A DNA stretch of 64,000 nucleotides from Microvirga pakistanensis (GCF_004458765.1 NZ_SPJX01000184.1:310001-374000), one strand, 5' to 3'. Shown: positions 45,733 to 54,528, numbered from the stretch's first letter. Numbers and translations are program-made. Notes: generated from the letters alone by a model not told the origin.

Positions 45733-46599
45733 ATGACGGTGCTCACACCCGAGGTTTCGCTCGATCCTGACCTGACGGCGTCGGGCGATAGGACGCATTT
45801 CTGGCGGGTGCCGCGCTATCGCGGCCTCGATTGCCTGCGCGCGACCTTCCGCCGGTACTCCTATGCCCGTCACACCCACGAGACCTATGCGATTGCAGCC
45901 ATCGTGGACGGGTGCGAGACCTTCTTCCACCGCGGGGAGCAGCACTATGCCGGCCCCGGGAGTGTCGCCATCGTCTGCCCGGACGAGGTTCACGACGGAG
46001 CCCCCTATGGCGGCGGCTTCGAGTACCGGACCTTCTATCCCTCAGCCGAGCTGATGCGGGACATCGCCGAGGACGTGGCGGGGCGCCCGCTCGCTCGCCC
46101 GCCCTGGTTCCCGCGCTCGGTGGTCGACGATCCCGAACTGGCGCTCGCCCATGCGGAGCTCCATGCCTGCCTGTCGGACGACGGGCATTGGGCCTCGGAG
46201 ATGGAGCAGGACAGCCGCCTGATCGACTATCTAAGCCGCCTGATCGCCCGCTGGGCGGATCTCGATGGGCTTCCGGTCCTGCGCTACGGCACGCAAGGCA
46301 TCGCACGGGCCCGGGACTACCTGGATGGGCATCTCGGCCAGGAGGTCGATCTCGCCGATCTCGCCCGTCTCGCAGGGTTGTCCCGAAGCCATTTCATCCG
46401 GGCCTTCGCCAAGGAAACCGGGTTCACGCCGCACGCCTATCTGGTGGACAGGCGCTTCAGGGCCGCGTCGCGGCTCCTCAGCCGGGGCGAGGCTCCCGGC
46501 GACGTGGCCGCCGCCTGCGGATTCTTCGACCAGAGCCACCTCAACCGGGTGTTCAAGGCGCGCATGGGGGTGACCCCCGGAGCCTACCGCGCAGCGTAG
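45733..46599 (+). CDS. AraC-family transcriptional regulator
   Basis: This is a 288-aa regulator with an N-terminal cupin-type sensing domain (about 15-150, with YARHTHETYAIAAIVDG and GPGSVAIVCPDEVHDG) and a C-terminal double helix-turn-helix (about 190-288). The latter contains LADLARLAGLSRSHFIRAFA and VAAACGFFDQSHLNRVFKAR. It lies directly upstream of azlC-azlD on the same strand (63 nt), as do many AraC regulators of AzlCD exporters, so amino-acid-responsive control of that pair is likely. ATG 45733 is chosen; ATG 45721 in the same frame would add four residues, and neither has a strong ribosome-binding site. Confidence 0.87.
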   Translation: MTVLTPEVSLDPDLTASGDRTHFWRVPRYRGLDCLRATFRRYSYARHTHETYAIAAIVDGCETFFHRGEQHYAGPGSVAIVCPDEVHDGAPYGGGFEYRTFYPSAELMRDIAEDVAGRPLARPPWFPRSVVDDPELALAHAELHACLSDDGHWASEMEQDSRLIDYLSRLIARWADLDGLPVLRYGTQGIARARDYLDGHLGQEVDLADLARLAGLSRSHFIRAFAKETGFTPHAYLVDRRFRAASRLLSRGEAPGDVAAACGFFDQSHLNRVFKARMGVTPGAYRAA

Positions 46600-46662
46600 A
46601 CCGCAATTTTATCCAAGACGCTTCCTCGTCACTGTCCCATAAGGGACGGGATGAGGACGCAC

Positions 46663-47373
46663 ATGGACCAGACCACCCCGTATTACCCCACCTACAGGCG
46701 CGAGATCCGTGCGGGCCTGCGCGATATCGCGCCCGTCGCGGTCGCCGCATTGCCCATCGGCCTTCTCTTCGGCGCGGTCGCCGCCGCCAAGGGGCTGTCG
46801 CCCCTGGAGGTCGCATTGATGTCCGCCTTCGTCTATGCGGGGGGCGCGCAATTCGCCGTCATCGAAGCCTGGGCCTATCCCGTGCCTCTTGCCGCGCTCA
46901 CCTTCGCGACCCTGCTCATCAATGCGCGCCACGTGCTGATGGGGGCCTCGCTCGGGCCGAAGATGAAGGTCACCGGCATCCAGCGCTTCATCGCGTTCTT
47001 CTTCCTGACGGACGAGGCCTGGGCGCTGTCGGAGCGCCGCGCCCTGGAGCGCCCGGTCACCGGCGCCTATTGGCTGGCGATGGCTCTCGTCCTGTGGGGC
47101 AACTGGACCCTTTCGACCACATTCGGGGCCATGCTCGGTTCCTTCATGGGCGATCCGGCGCGCATCGGCGCCGACTTCGCCTTCACGGCGCTTTTCATCG
47201 GTCTCGTCGCGGGATTCGGGCGCAGCCGCGTGACCCTCGTCACCGTGGGCGTCAGCGCCGCCGTCGCCGCGCTCGTGCACCACTTCATCGGCGCGCCCTG
47301 GCATGTGGCGTCGGGCGCGCTCGCAGGTATCGCCGCAGCGTATCTCGCGGCTCCCAGGGAGGCGCGGCCATGA
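46663..47373 (+). CDS. azlC: Branched-chain amino acid exporter, large subunit AzlC
   Basis: This inner-membrane protein of 236 aa with about seven helices is the large subunit of the AzlCD (YgaZH) exporter for branched-chain amino acids and analogues. Family features include ALPIGLLFGAVAAAKGLSP, SAFVYAGGAQFAVIEAW, LLINARHVLMGASLGPK and FFLTDEAWALSERR. ATG 46663 has AGGA six nt upstream; ATG 46651 in frame adds four residues and lacks such a site. A short inverted repeat GTCCC/GGGAC lies at 46634-46647. The stop overlaps azlD by 4 bases. Confidence 0.92.
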   Translation: MDQTTPYYPTYRREIRAGLRDIAPVAVAALPIGLLFGAVAAAKGLSPLEVALMSAFVYAGGAQFAVIEAWAYPVPLAALTFATLLINARHVLMGASLGPKMKVTGIQRFIAFFFLTDEAWALSERRALERPVTGAYWLAMALVLWGNWTLSTTFGAMLGSFMGDPARIGADFAFTALFIGLVAGFGRSRVTLVTVGVSAAVAALVHHFIGAPWHVASGALAGIAAAYLAAPREARP

Positions 47374-47669
47374 GCCTCGACACGACGACCCTTCTCGCCA
47401 TCCTGGCCATGGCCCTGGTGACCTACCTGACGCGGATCGCGGGACTGTTCGTCGCCGACCGCCTCGTGCTCACGGGACGCGCCAAGGCGGCCTTCGACGC
47501 GATCCCGCCCGCCGTGCTGGTCTCCGTGATCGCGCCGACGGCGCTCACGACCGGTTGGGCGGAAGCGATCGCGGCCGCGATCACCGCTCTCGTCGCTTTC
47601 CGGTTGCCGCTGCTCGGGACGATCGCCGTCGGAGTGGTTTCGGTGGTGATCCTGCGCAACCTGATCTAG
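47370..47669 (+). CDS. azlD: Branched-chain amino acid exporter, small subunit AzlD
   Basis: This is a 99-aa inner-membrane protein with about three to four helices, the partner of AzlC. It shows the family start LLAILAMALVTYLTRIAGLF, then AFDAIPPAVLVSVIAPTAL and a hydrophobic end GTIAVGVVSVVILRNLI. It begins on the azlC stop (ATGA). Its own stop TAG shares the four bases CTAG (47666-47669) with the stop of the convergent peptidase gene. Confidence 0.9.
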   Translation: MSLDTTTLLAILAMALVTYLTRIAGLFVADRLVLTGRAKAAFDAIPPAVLVSVIAPTALTTGWAEAIAAAITALVAFRLPLLGTIAVGVVSVVILRNLI

Positions 47670-49486
47670 CCGATGGCCCGGGTGGCCTCGTCGAGCCAGC
47701 TCCTCGTCTCGGCATCCAGGTGCGGACCGATCTTCTCGCGCACCTTGGCGTGGTAATCGTTGAGCCATGCGATCTCGTCCGCACTCATGATCGCGGGCTC
47801 GACGAGCCGCAGATCGATGGGCGTGAAGGTCAGCGTCTCGAAGCCCAGCATCTCGCGGTCGCCGCCGGGGATCGTGCGGGGCTCCACGAGGATCAGGTTC
47901 TCGGTGCGGATGCCGTAGGCGCCGGGCTTGTAGAAGCCCGGCTCGTTGGACAGCATCATGCCGGCTTCGAGAGGCGTCGTGCCCGTCTTGGCGATGCGCT
48001 GCGGGCCCTCGTGGACCGAGAGATAGCTTCCGATGCCATGGCCGGTGCCATGGTCGAAATCGAGGCCCGCGTCCCAGAGGGGCTTGCGCGCGAAGGCATC
48101 GATCTGCGCACCCGTGGTGCCTTTCGGAAACACGGCGCGGGCGATGGCAATGTGGCCCTGCAGCACGCGAGTGAAGCGATCCTTCATCTCAGGGCTCGGC
48201 TCGCCCACGATGATCGTGCGCGTGATGTCCGTGGTGCCGTCCTCGTATTGCGCGCCGGAATCGATGAGGAAGATCTGGTCGGCTTCGATCCTGCGGTTGC
48301 TCGAAGCGGTCACGCGGTAATGGGGCAGGGCGGCATTGGGGCCCGCGCCCGAAATGCTCGGGAACGAGATGTTCTTCAGCGCCCCGGTCTCGACCCGGAA
48401 ACGTTCCAGCCCCTCGACAGCATCGATCTCGGTGAGCCGCCCTGTGGGGGCTTCGCGGTCGAGCCAGGCGAGGAAGCGAGCCATCGCCACGCCGTCGCGC
48501 AGATGGGCGGCGTGCGAGCCCGCGATCTCGGCCTTGTTCTTCACCGCCTTCATGAGGGCAATCGGATCCGCGCCCACGTCCACCGCGCCGCCGGCCCCCT
48601 CGATGCGGCGGATCAGGGCCACGGCGCCCGTCGCCGAATCGACACGCACCTTGCCACCCTTCCGGCCGAGATCGTCGAGAGCGCCCTGGAACGCGCTGAT
48701 GGGAGCGAACTCCGCGAGCTCGCCCACGGCCGCACCGGCCTCGTTGGTGATCTTCGCCGGGTCGAAGAACAGGGTCGCGCGGCCTTGCCGCGGCAGCACC
48801 GCGTAGCCGAGGGGCAGGGGCGTGTGGCCCACATCGCCGCCCCGCAGATTGAAGGCCCAGGCGAGATTGTGCGGGTCGGAAATCACCAGCGCATCGAGCT
48901 TGGCCTCGCCCATCTTTCCGCGGATGCGCTCCAGCTTCTCTTCGACCGTCTCGCCGGCATAGTCGAGGGGGTGAGGATACACCGGAGCCCGGGGAGGAGA
49001 GGGGCGGTCGATCCAGATCACATCGACGAGATTGATGTCGACGGGCGCCAGAGAGCCCCCGGCGCGCGCCGCCGCCTGCTCCAGACGCTTGAGATTGTCG
49101 CTCGTGTGAAGCCAGGGATCGTAGGCAAGGATGCCGCCTTCCGGCAGGTTCGCGGCAATCCAGTCCTCCGCCGACGTCGCGGCGAGCTGCACCGGAGTGA
49201 TCACGGAGGTGTCCACCTGCTCGGCGGCCTGGACCGTATAGCGCCCGTCGACCACGAGAGCCGCCCTGTCCATCAGGATCACGGCCGTACCGGCCGAGCC
49301 TGTAAAGCCGGTGAGCCATGCCAGGCGCTCGGCGCTCTTCGGCACATATTCACCCTGGTGCTCGTCGGCGCGCGGCACGATGAAGCCGTCGAAGCCGCGA
49401 CGGCCCAGCTCCGCGCGCAGCTTGGCGATATGAGCGGGGCCCTGGGAGGGAGAAGTCGTATCGTCGAAGAATTGGAACTGAGCCAT
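47666..49486 (-). CDS. Xaa-Pro aminopeptidase, M24 family (aminopeptidase P type)
   Basis: This two-metal (usually Mn) aminopeptidase removes an N-terminal residue before proline. The 606-aa protein is the long form, with two creatinase-like N-terminal domains (GFDGFIVPRADEHQGEYVP, WLTGFTGSAGTAV) and a C-terminal pita-bread domain. Metal ligands are visible in FLIDSGAQYEDGTTDITRTI (two Asp), GTGHGIGSYLSVHEGP (His), NEPGFYKPGAYGIR (Glu) and TENLILVE (Glu). There is no signal peptide, so it is cytoplasmic. It converges with azlD with shared stop bases. The 293-bp region upstream of its start holds AT-rich DNA and a TTAAC at 49625-49629. Confidence 0.94.
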   Translation of the reverse strand: MAQFQFFDDTTSPSQGPAHIAKLRAELGRRGFDGFIVPRADEHQGEYVPKSAERLAWLTGFTGSAGTAVILMDRAALVVDGRYTVQAAEQVDTSVITPVQLAATSAEDWIAANLPEGGILAYDPWLHTSDNLKRLEQAAARAGGSLAPVDINLVDVIWIDRPSPPRAPVYPHPLDYAGETVEEKLERIRGKMGEAKLDALVISDPHNLAWAFNLRGGDVGHTPLPLGYAVLPRQGRATLFFDPAKITNEAGAAVGELAEFAPISAFQGALDDLGRKGGKVRVDSATGAVALIRRIEGAGGAVDVGADPIALMKAVKNKAEIAGSHAAHLRDGVAMARFLAWLDREAPTGRLTEIDAVEGLERFRVETGALKNISFPSISGAGPNAALPHYRVTASSNRRIEADQIFLIDSGAQYEDGTTDITRTIIVGEPSPEMKDRFTRVLQGHIAIARAVFPKGTTGAQIDAFARKPLWDAGLDFDHGTGHGIGSYLSVHEGPQRIAKTGTTPLEAGMMLSNEPGFYKPGAYGIRTENLILVEPRTIPGGDREMLGFETLTFTPIDLRLVEPAIMSADEIAWLNDYHAKVREKIGPHLDAETRSWLDEATRAIG

Positions 49487-49779
49487 CCGAACAGCACCGG
49501 AAACGGGAATGAGGAAGGCAGCACGCTATGCCGGAGACAGAAGGCCTGCAACCGCTATGCTGCGGAATGGCCTGCATATGCGGCAGGCATTCTGCCCGTC
49601 CGGAATGCGCCCTGTGCCTGGATGTTAACGTTTTGTGATTGTGCGCTGCAATGCGTGCATGGCTCGCATGCAGCCGAGCCGACTACTACTAAAGTCGGGT
49701 ACGGCTTAAATATACCGTAACAAGAACAGAGGAACGCTGATCCGAAGGGTCTCAACACCAATCCGTTGGAGATGAGCCC

Positions 49780-50004
49780 ATGACCACAGCCACTTTATCG
49801 CCCGTCTACGCAGATCGGAAACCGACCGCGTCCACGTTTTCGTTGATCGTCAAGAACGTTCTCAACGCTCTTGCCGAAAGCCGTGCCCGGAGCGCCGAGC
49901 GCGAGTTGCGCCGCTACGAAGCTCTCAGGGCAGACCTGAGCCGCAGGCAGGATCACTCTGCGGACTTCTTGATGCAGAGCAATGATCTGCCGCTCAAGAT
50001 CTGA
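49780..50004 (+). CDS. Small protein of unknown function (74 aa)
   Basis: I do not recognise a family. The protein is soluble and strongly charged: an N-terminal Thr/Ser/Pro-rich stretch, then a helical, Arg/Glu-rich segment ALAESRARSAERELRRYEAL (about 30-50) and a short tail ending NDLPLKI. The start follows GGAGATGAGCCC, a fair ribosome-binding site. The layout resembles short alphaproteobacterial regulators of the DUF1127 kind in having an Arg-rich helix, but the sequence itself is not a clear match. An even smaller gene follows 32 nt later, so the two may form one unit. An AT-rich stretch at 49704-49723 (TACGG/CCGTA inverted repeat) is a possible promoter area. Confidence 0.6.
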   Translation: MTTATLSPVYADRKPTASTFSLIVKNVLNALAESRARSAERELRRYEALRADLSRRQDHSADFLMQSNDLPLKI

Positions 50005-50036
50005 GACAAGAATTTTACTGGAAGAAGAGAGAAGCC

Positions 50037-50141
50037 ATGTTGATCGTCGTTGCCCTGAAGACCATTCGCGAGATCGTCGCCGACAGCCTCAAGCTCCGCC
50101 GCGAGCTGCTCAAGCGCTACCCCGGCCTGATCGCCGAGTAA
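50037..50141 (+). CDS. Very small protein of unknown function (34 aa)
   Basis: A 34-codon frame starts MLIVVALKTIREIVADSLKL and ends RYPGLIAE, with GAAGAAGAGAGAAG as a purine-rich ribosome-binding region just before the ATG. The first ten residues are hydrophobic and the rest is an amphipathic, Arg/Lys-rich helix, so it could sit on the membrane surface. Codon choice is GC-ending and similar to real genes nearby. It lies 32 nt after the 74-aa gene and 12 nt before the end of the convergent prmA. No named family is recognised; the coding call rests on codon use and the start site. Confidence 0.55.
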   Translation: MLIVVALKTIREIVADSLKLRRELLKRYPGLIAE

Positions 50142-50153
50142 GCATCCAAACCG

Positions 50154-51074
50154 TCAATGGCGGGGTTGCGGACGCGCGCTGCCCCGCTTCAGCACGAGGG
50201 CTGCCCAGCCTTCGAGGTCGTACCGGCGCTGGAAATACCAGCCCTGATGCGCGTAAGCCGACAGCACGCCCGGAACATCGTGGGCGAGCAAACCTGACAG
50301 GATCAGCGTGCCGTCGCTGCTCGCCACCCGTGCGAGCGAGGGAGCCAGCATCCGCAGGGGCTTTGCCAGAATGTTAGCGAAGACCAGATCGAAATGGCCC
50401 GGCCGGTCGGCCTGCGCGTTGCGGGTGCCGGGACCGACATAGAGCCTCATCCACGGCCCGATGCCGTTGAGCCGCGCGTTTTCCTTCGCCACCCGCACCG
50501 CTTCCGGATCGATATCGCCCGCGACGACCGGACGCTTCAAAACCTTGGCCGCCGCGAAGGCCAGGATGCCGGTGCCGGTGCCGACATCGAGCACATGGCG
50601 CGGCGTGCGGATCTTCAGTTCATCCACGAAAGCCCTGAGGCAGCCCAGCGTTGTGCCGTGATGGCCGGTGCCGAAGGCGAGGCCCGCCTCGATTTCGATG
50701 GCGATGTCGTTGTCGCGGCGCTGAAACCGGTCATGGGCGCCGTGGACCAGGATGCGCCCGGCCCGCACGGGTTTGAGGCCCTCGAGGGACGCCTTCACCC
50801 AATCCTTCTGCTCCAAGGGCAGGAACACGCCCCTGTCCGCCTCGGCGCCGACGATGGGGCGCACCAGGTCGCGGATGGCGGCCTCGTTGGGCTCATGCGC
50901 GAAATAGGCCTCGAGGAGCCAAGGACCGTCCTCCTCCGTCTCGAAGGCGGCGACCGCCGTCTCGGCCGGATCGAAAATCTCTCCGATCAGATCCGTCATG
51001 GCGCGCGCGGAGCGCTCGTCCGTGGTGATGCGGAAGACATGAGTCGGGCGATTGGGGTGCAGACCTTCAAGCAT
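50154..51074 (-). CDS. prmA: Ribosomal protein L11 methyltransferase PrmA
   Basis: This enzyme trimethylates lysines and the N terminus of ribosomal protein L11 using SAM. The 306-aa protein has an N-terminal substrate domain (about 1-100, with VFRITTDERSARAMTDLIGE) and a class I methyltransferase domain with IEIEAGLAFGTGHHGTTLGC (typical PrmA), VLDVGTGTGILAFAAAKV and HFDLVFANILAKPLRMLAP (N-I-L-A catalytic loop). The family is certain. It converges with the 34-aa gene and is transcribed away from the SDR gene. Confidence 0.95.
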   Translation of the reverse strand: MLEGLHPNRPTHVFRITTDERSARAMTDLIGEIFDPAETAVAAFETEEDGPWLLEAYFAHEPNEAAIRDLVRPIVGAEADRGVFLPLEQKDWVKASLEGLKPVRAGRILVHGAHDRFQRRDNDIAIEIEAGLAFGTGHHGTTLGCLRAFVDELKIRTPRHVLDVGTGTGILAFAAAKVLKRPVVAGDIDPEAVRVAKENARLNGIGPWMRLYVGPGTRNAQADRPGHFDLVFANILAKPLRMLAPSLARVASSDGTLILSGLLAHDVPGVLSAYAHQGWYFQRRYDLEGWAALVLKRGSARPQPRH

Positions 51075-51230
51075 GCGGCTGCTCTAGCACCCCCTGTGCT
51101 CTGTCTCAAGCGACCGTGAAGGATCGCCGAACCGGAACCGCCGCGAGTCCGATCCGTTTTGCAAGCCGAGGTTCCTGACAATCTTGTTTCACAGATGCTT
51201 GCAAGGCGGGTGCGCCCGCAGGAGATCCCC

Positions 51231-52106
51231 ATGTCCGGACGACTTTTCGACAAGGCTGCCATCATCACCGGTGCCGGCACCGGTATCGGCGAAGCCATCG
51301 CCCTCAAGTTCGCCCGTGAGGGCGCGCGCCTTCTCCTCGTCGGCCTGCCCGACGATCCGGTGGAGGACGTGGCGCGCCTCATCAACGGGGCAGGGGGCTT
51401 CGCCGAGGTCTACCTCGGCGATATCGCGGAGGAGCATCATGCCCAGGCCGCCGTCGAGGCCTGCGTGAGCGCCTATGGCCGCATCGACGTGCTCGTCAAC
51501 AATGCGGGCGTGTTCCTGGCGGTCGCCGAGACGCAGGATTACCCCATCGACAAGTTCGACGAGACCTTCCGCTCCAACGTGCGTTCTGTCTTTCTGATGA
51601 CGAAGTTCGCCCTGCCTCACCTTCAGGAGACCCACGGCAACATCATTGCCACCGGTTCCGAAGCGGGCATGCTCGGTCATCCGAAGAACACGCCCTATGG
51701 CGGCACGAAGGCCTTCATCCATTCCTTCATTCGCGGCATCGCGGCCGAGCAGGTGCCGTACGGCGTGCGTGCGAACTGCGTCTGCCCGGGGCCCATCGAC
51801 ACGGCCTGGACCCACAAGTCCACGGGCCCGATGGATGCGGAACTGGCGACCATGATCACGCAGGCAACGCCGATGGGCCGCCGTGGCACTCCGGAGGAGG
51901 TGGCGAACGTGTTCTGCTTCCTCGCATCCGACGAGGCGAGCTTCGTCACCGGAGCGCTCTATACGGTCGATGGCGGCATCACGATCTCGAAAGGTCCCGT
52001 CGGGACGAAGGCGTCCTCGCACTTCAAGAAGCAGCCGAAGAGCACGTTGCCGACCCGCCATTCCCATGACGGATTGAAGAACAAGGATTACGAGACACTG
52101 ACCTGA
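51231..52106 (+). CDS. Short-chain dehydrogenase/reductase (SDR) family oxidoreductase
   Basis: This is a 291-aa classical SDR. It has the NAD(P)-binding motif TGAGTGIGEA, the structural NNAG motif, catalytic Tyr-x-x-x-Lys in YGGTKAFIHS with the preceding Ser in TGSEAG, and the CPGPIDT segment after it. It ends with GALYTVDGG, as in 3-oxoacyl-ACP reductase/glucose dehydrogenase-like members. A tail of about 35 residues after GGITISKG is longer than usual and basic. AGGAG lies 5 nt before ATG 51231, so upstream in-frame starts (51159) are rejected. The substrate is unknown; no pathway neighbour helps. Confidence 0.87.
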   Translation: MSGRLFDKAAIITGAGTGIGEAIALKFAREGARLLLVGLPDDPVEDVARLINGAGGFAEVYLGDIAEEHHAQAAVEACVSAYGRIDVLVNNAGVFLAVAETQDYPIDKFDETFRSNVRSVFLMTKFALPHLQETHGNIIATGSEAGMLGHPKNTPYGGTKAFIHSFIRGIAAEQVPYGVRANCVCPGPIDTAWTHKSTGPMDAELATMITQATPMGRRGTPEEVANVFCFLASDEASFVTGALYTVDGGITISKGPVGTKASSHFKKQPKSTLPTRHSHDGLKNKDYETLT

Positions 52107-52136
52107 TGCAGCATCCCTGCCGGAACTGGCGCCGGG

Positions 52137-53408
52137 TCAGACCGGCGTCAGATCCCGGGCGGCGTCGAGAACCTTGAGGCAGTCCTTCTCCTTCGCCATG
52201 TAGGCGCGCTGCGTATCCGTGATGTAATCGCGCACGATGGGCGCCGCGTCGCGCTTGCGGGCGAGCTGCATGTGGAAGACGAGCTGGCTGCCGGTGGTGA
52301 ACATCGTCTCGGCGCTGATGAGATAGAATTCGAACATGCGGCAGAAGCGCTCGTCGTACATGGCCGCGATCCTCTCACGGTTCGCTTCGAAACGCCTGTG
52401 CCAGTGATTGAGGGTCTTCGCGTAGTGCAGGCGCAGGAACTCGAGATCGGTCACCCACAGGCTGTTTCGCTCGACGACCGGAAACACTTCCGACAGGGCC
52501 GGCGAATAGGCGCCGGGGAAGATGTATTTGCGCAGCCACGGGCTTGCCGTTCCGGGTGGGCTCATCTTGCCGATGGAATGCAGCACCATCAGGCCGTCGT
52601 CGTCGAGCAGCGCGTTGATCTTCGCGAAGAACTCACCGTAGTGATGCACGCCCACGTGCTCGAACATGCCGACCGAGACGATGCGGTCGAAGCGCCTGTC
52701 CATCTTGCGGTAGTCGAGAAGCTCGAAGCGCACGCGATGCGACAGGCCCGCGCGCCGTGCCTTCTCGTTCGAGAGCTCGTATTGCTCCTTCGACAGCGTG
52801 ACGCCGGTCACGTCGACATCTTCCATCGCCGCGAGATAAAGAGCGAGATCGCCCCAGCCGCTGCCGATGTCGAGAATCTTGAGCCCCGGCTTCAGCTGCA
52901 GTTTGGACGCGATCAGCCGCAGCTTGTTCTGCTGAGCCTCTTCCAGAGTATCGCCATCGTTGATGAAATAGGCGCAGGAATATTGCATGCCCTTGTCGAG
53001 GAAGAGCTTGTAGAAATCGTTCCCGAGGTCGTAGTGATGCGCGACGTTCTGCTGCGCCTTGCCGACGGGATTGGCCTGCTGAAACCGTTTGACGGTGCGG
53101 GAGATGCCCTTCAGCACGCTTTGCAGCGGGTAGTTGGCCAGGGTCGACCGGTTCTGGGAGAAGAGGTTCAGGAAGTCCCGCAGGGTGGACCCGTCCTCGA
53201 AGCTCATGCGGCCGTCCATATAGGCCTCGCCCGCGTGCAGCTCCGGATTGAGGAAGAGCTTGCGATAGAGCGAGCGGTCCGTGATGCGCATGGTGACGTT
53301 CAGGCCCGGCTTCACGCCGCCGAAGACGTGCACGCCGCCTTCCGCGTCGATCACCTTCAGAGTCCCTGTGCGGACGAAGGATTTCAGCATGTGGGACAAG
53401 GGAAACAT
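52137..53408 (-). CDS. cfa: Cyclopropane-fatty-acyl-phospholipid synthase family protein
   Basis: This SAM-dependent enzyme methylenates unsaturated acyl chains of membrane phospholipids, usually in stationary phase or acid stress. The 423-aa protein has an N-terminal lipid-binding region (LHAGEAYMDGRMSFEDG) and the catalytic domain with NVAHHYDLGNDFYKLFLD, MQYSCAYF, LDIGSGWGDLALYLA, VTGVTLSKEQ and SVGMFEHVGVHHYGEFF (catalytic region), then KYIFPGAYSP. All family landmarks are present. It diverges from the manganese catalase gene over 208 bp, so the two may share stress-responsive control. Strict Cfa versus a close paralogue cannot be told apart here. Confidence 0.92.
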   Translation of the reverse strand: MFPLSHMLKSFVRTGTLKVIDAEGGVHVFGGVKPGLNVTMRITDRSLYRKLFLNPELHAGEAYMDGRMSFEDGSTLRDFLNLFSQNRSTLANYPLQSVLKGISRTVKRFQQANPVGKAQQNVAHHYDLGNDFYKLFLDKGMQYSCAYFINDGDTLEEAQQNKLRLIASKLQLKPGLKILDIGSGWGDLALYLAAMEDVDVTGVTLSKEQYELSNEKARRAGLSHRVRFELLDYRKMDRRFDRIVSVGMFEHVGVHHYGEFFAKINALLDDDGLMVLHSIGKMSPPGTASPWLRKYIFPGAYSPALSEVFPVVERNSLWVTDLEFLRLHYAKTLNHWHRRFEANRERIAAMYDERFCRMFEFYLISAETMFTTGSQLVFHMQLARKRDAAPIVRDYITDTQRAYMAKEKDCLKVLDAARDLTPV

Positions 53409-53527
53409 GAGTACCTCTCTCGATCAGACCCGCGCGATGCGAATGGTTCCACAGCTACCCGCCGGGTGCTAGAGGTGAAATGCAGATCAGAACTAGTCTA
53501 AAGTACGGGTTCTCATAGGTGAAATCG

Positions 53528-53552
53528 GGAACATCCGCGAATTGCTCTTGTT
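53528..53552 (+). promoter_or_regulatory. Possible EcfG-type general stress promoter before Mn catalase
   Basis: GGAAC (53528-53532), 16 bp, TGTT (53549-53552) resembles the alphaproteobacterial general stress promoter GGAAC-N16/17-CGTT, with one mismatch in the -10. It lies 65 bp upstream of the manganese catalase ATG. A catalase is a common member of that regulon. The match is modest, so this is a suggestion only. Confidence 0.35.
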
Positions 53553-53616
53553 GGAAGGCTGACACTCCTAGGGGGCTAGGAGAGCCGTCACATCCAATTC
53601 ACACAGGAGCACGCCT

Positions 53617-54498
53617 ATGTTCTTCCGTCAGCGGCAGATGGCCTATCATGCCAAGCCTGAACGGCCCGATCCTCTCTTCGCCAAGATGCTGCAGGAGCCC
53701 CTCGGCGGCCAATGGGGCGAGATCAGCGTCATGATGACGTATCTCTTCCAGGGCTGGAACTGCCGCGGTCCGCAGAAATACAAGGACATGATCATGGACA
53801 TCGGGACCGAGGAGATCGGTCACGTGGAGATGCTCGCCACCATGATCGCGCGCCTGCTCGAGACCTCCCCCGTCGAGCAGCAGGAGGACATGGCGAAGAA
53901 CTCCATCGTGGGCGCCGTGATGGGCGGCGCGCGCGTGGAAGATGCCATTGTGGCCGGCATGAACCCGCAGCACATGATCGTGTCCGGCCTGGGCTCCCGG
54001 CCCTCCGACAGCATCGGCAATCCGTGGACCGCGACCTACATCATCGCAAGCGGAAACCTGCTCGCCGACTTCCGCTTCAACGTCACGGCGGAAAGCCAGG
54101 GCAGGCTTCAGGTTGCCCGTCTCTACAACATGACGAACGATACCGGCGTGCGCGACATGCTGGCGTATCTGCTCGCCCGCGACACCATGCACCAGAACCA
54201 GTGGCTCGCGGCCATCAAGGAACTGGAGGAGGATGGGCTCGAGACGACGCCGGTCCCCTCGAACTTCCCGCAGAACCTGGAGAAGAGCGAAGTCGCTTAC
54301 CAGTTCCTCAATCACTCGGAGGGCGTGGAAAGCCAGGACGGCCGCTGGGCGAACGGTCCCTCGCCGGATGGAAAGGGCCAGTTCACCTATGTGGATCGCC
54401 CCCCGGCCTATACCGAGGATGAAGGGCAACTCAGCCAGGTCGATCCGCGGGTCTACGGCACCCCCGCCATGCCGGTTCCGCCGGCCGCTGCGGAATAG
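53617..54498 (+). CDS. Manganese catalase family protein
   Basis: This non-haem dimanganese catalase decomposes H2O2. The 293-aa ferritin-like protein has the probable metal ligands E35 (GQWGEISVMMTY), E66 and H69 (MDIGTEEIGHVEML), E159 (FNVTAESQGRLQVARLY) and H192 (ARDTMHQNQW), matching known Mn catalases within a few residues. The C-terminal about 60 residues (SPDGKGQFTYVDRPPAY onward) are Pro/Gly-rich, as in KatN/CotJC-like members. GGAG precedes the ATG region (CACACAGGAGCACGCCT). It is transcribed divergently from cfa; a repeat lies downstream. Confidence 0.93.
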   Translation: MFFRQRQMAYHAKPERPDPLFAKMLQEPLGGQWGEISVMMTYLFQGWNCRGPQKYKDMIMDIGTEEIGHVEMLATMIARLLETSPVEQQEDMAKNSIVGAVMGGARVEDAIVAGMNPQHMIVSGLGSRPSDSIGNPWTATYIIASGNLLADFRFNVTAESQGRLQVARLYNMTNDTGVRDMLAYLLARDTMHQNQWLAAIKELEEDGLETTPVPSNFPQNLEKSEVAYQFLNHSEGVESQDGRWANGPSPDGKGQFTYVDRPPAYTEDEGQLSQVDPRVYGTPAMPVPPAAAE

Positions 54499-54528
54499 AT
54501 ATTCGCGTTCATCGCAATTCCTTGCTTT

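Noticed and set aside
46634-46647. GTCCC/GGGAC inverted repeat before azlC as an AraC operator
   Set aside because: Five base pairs with a 4-nt loop is too short to distinguish from chance in this composition, and AraC-family sites are usually direct repeats.
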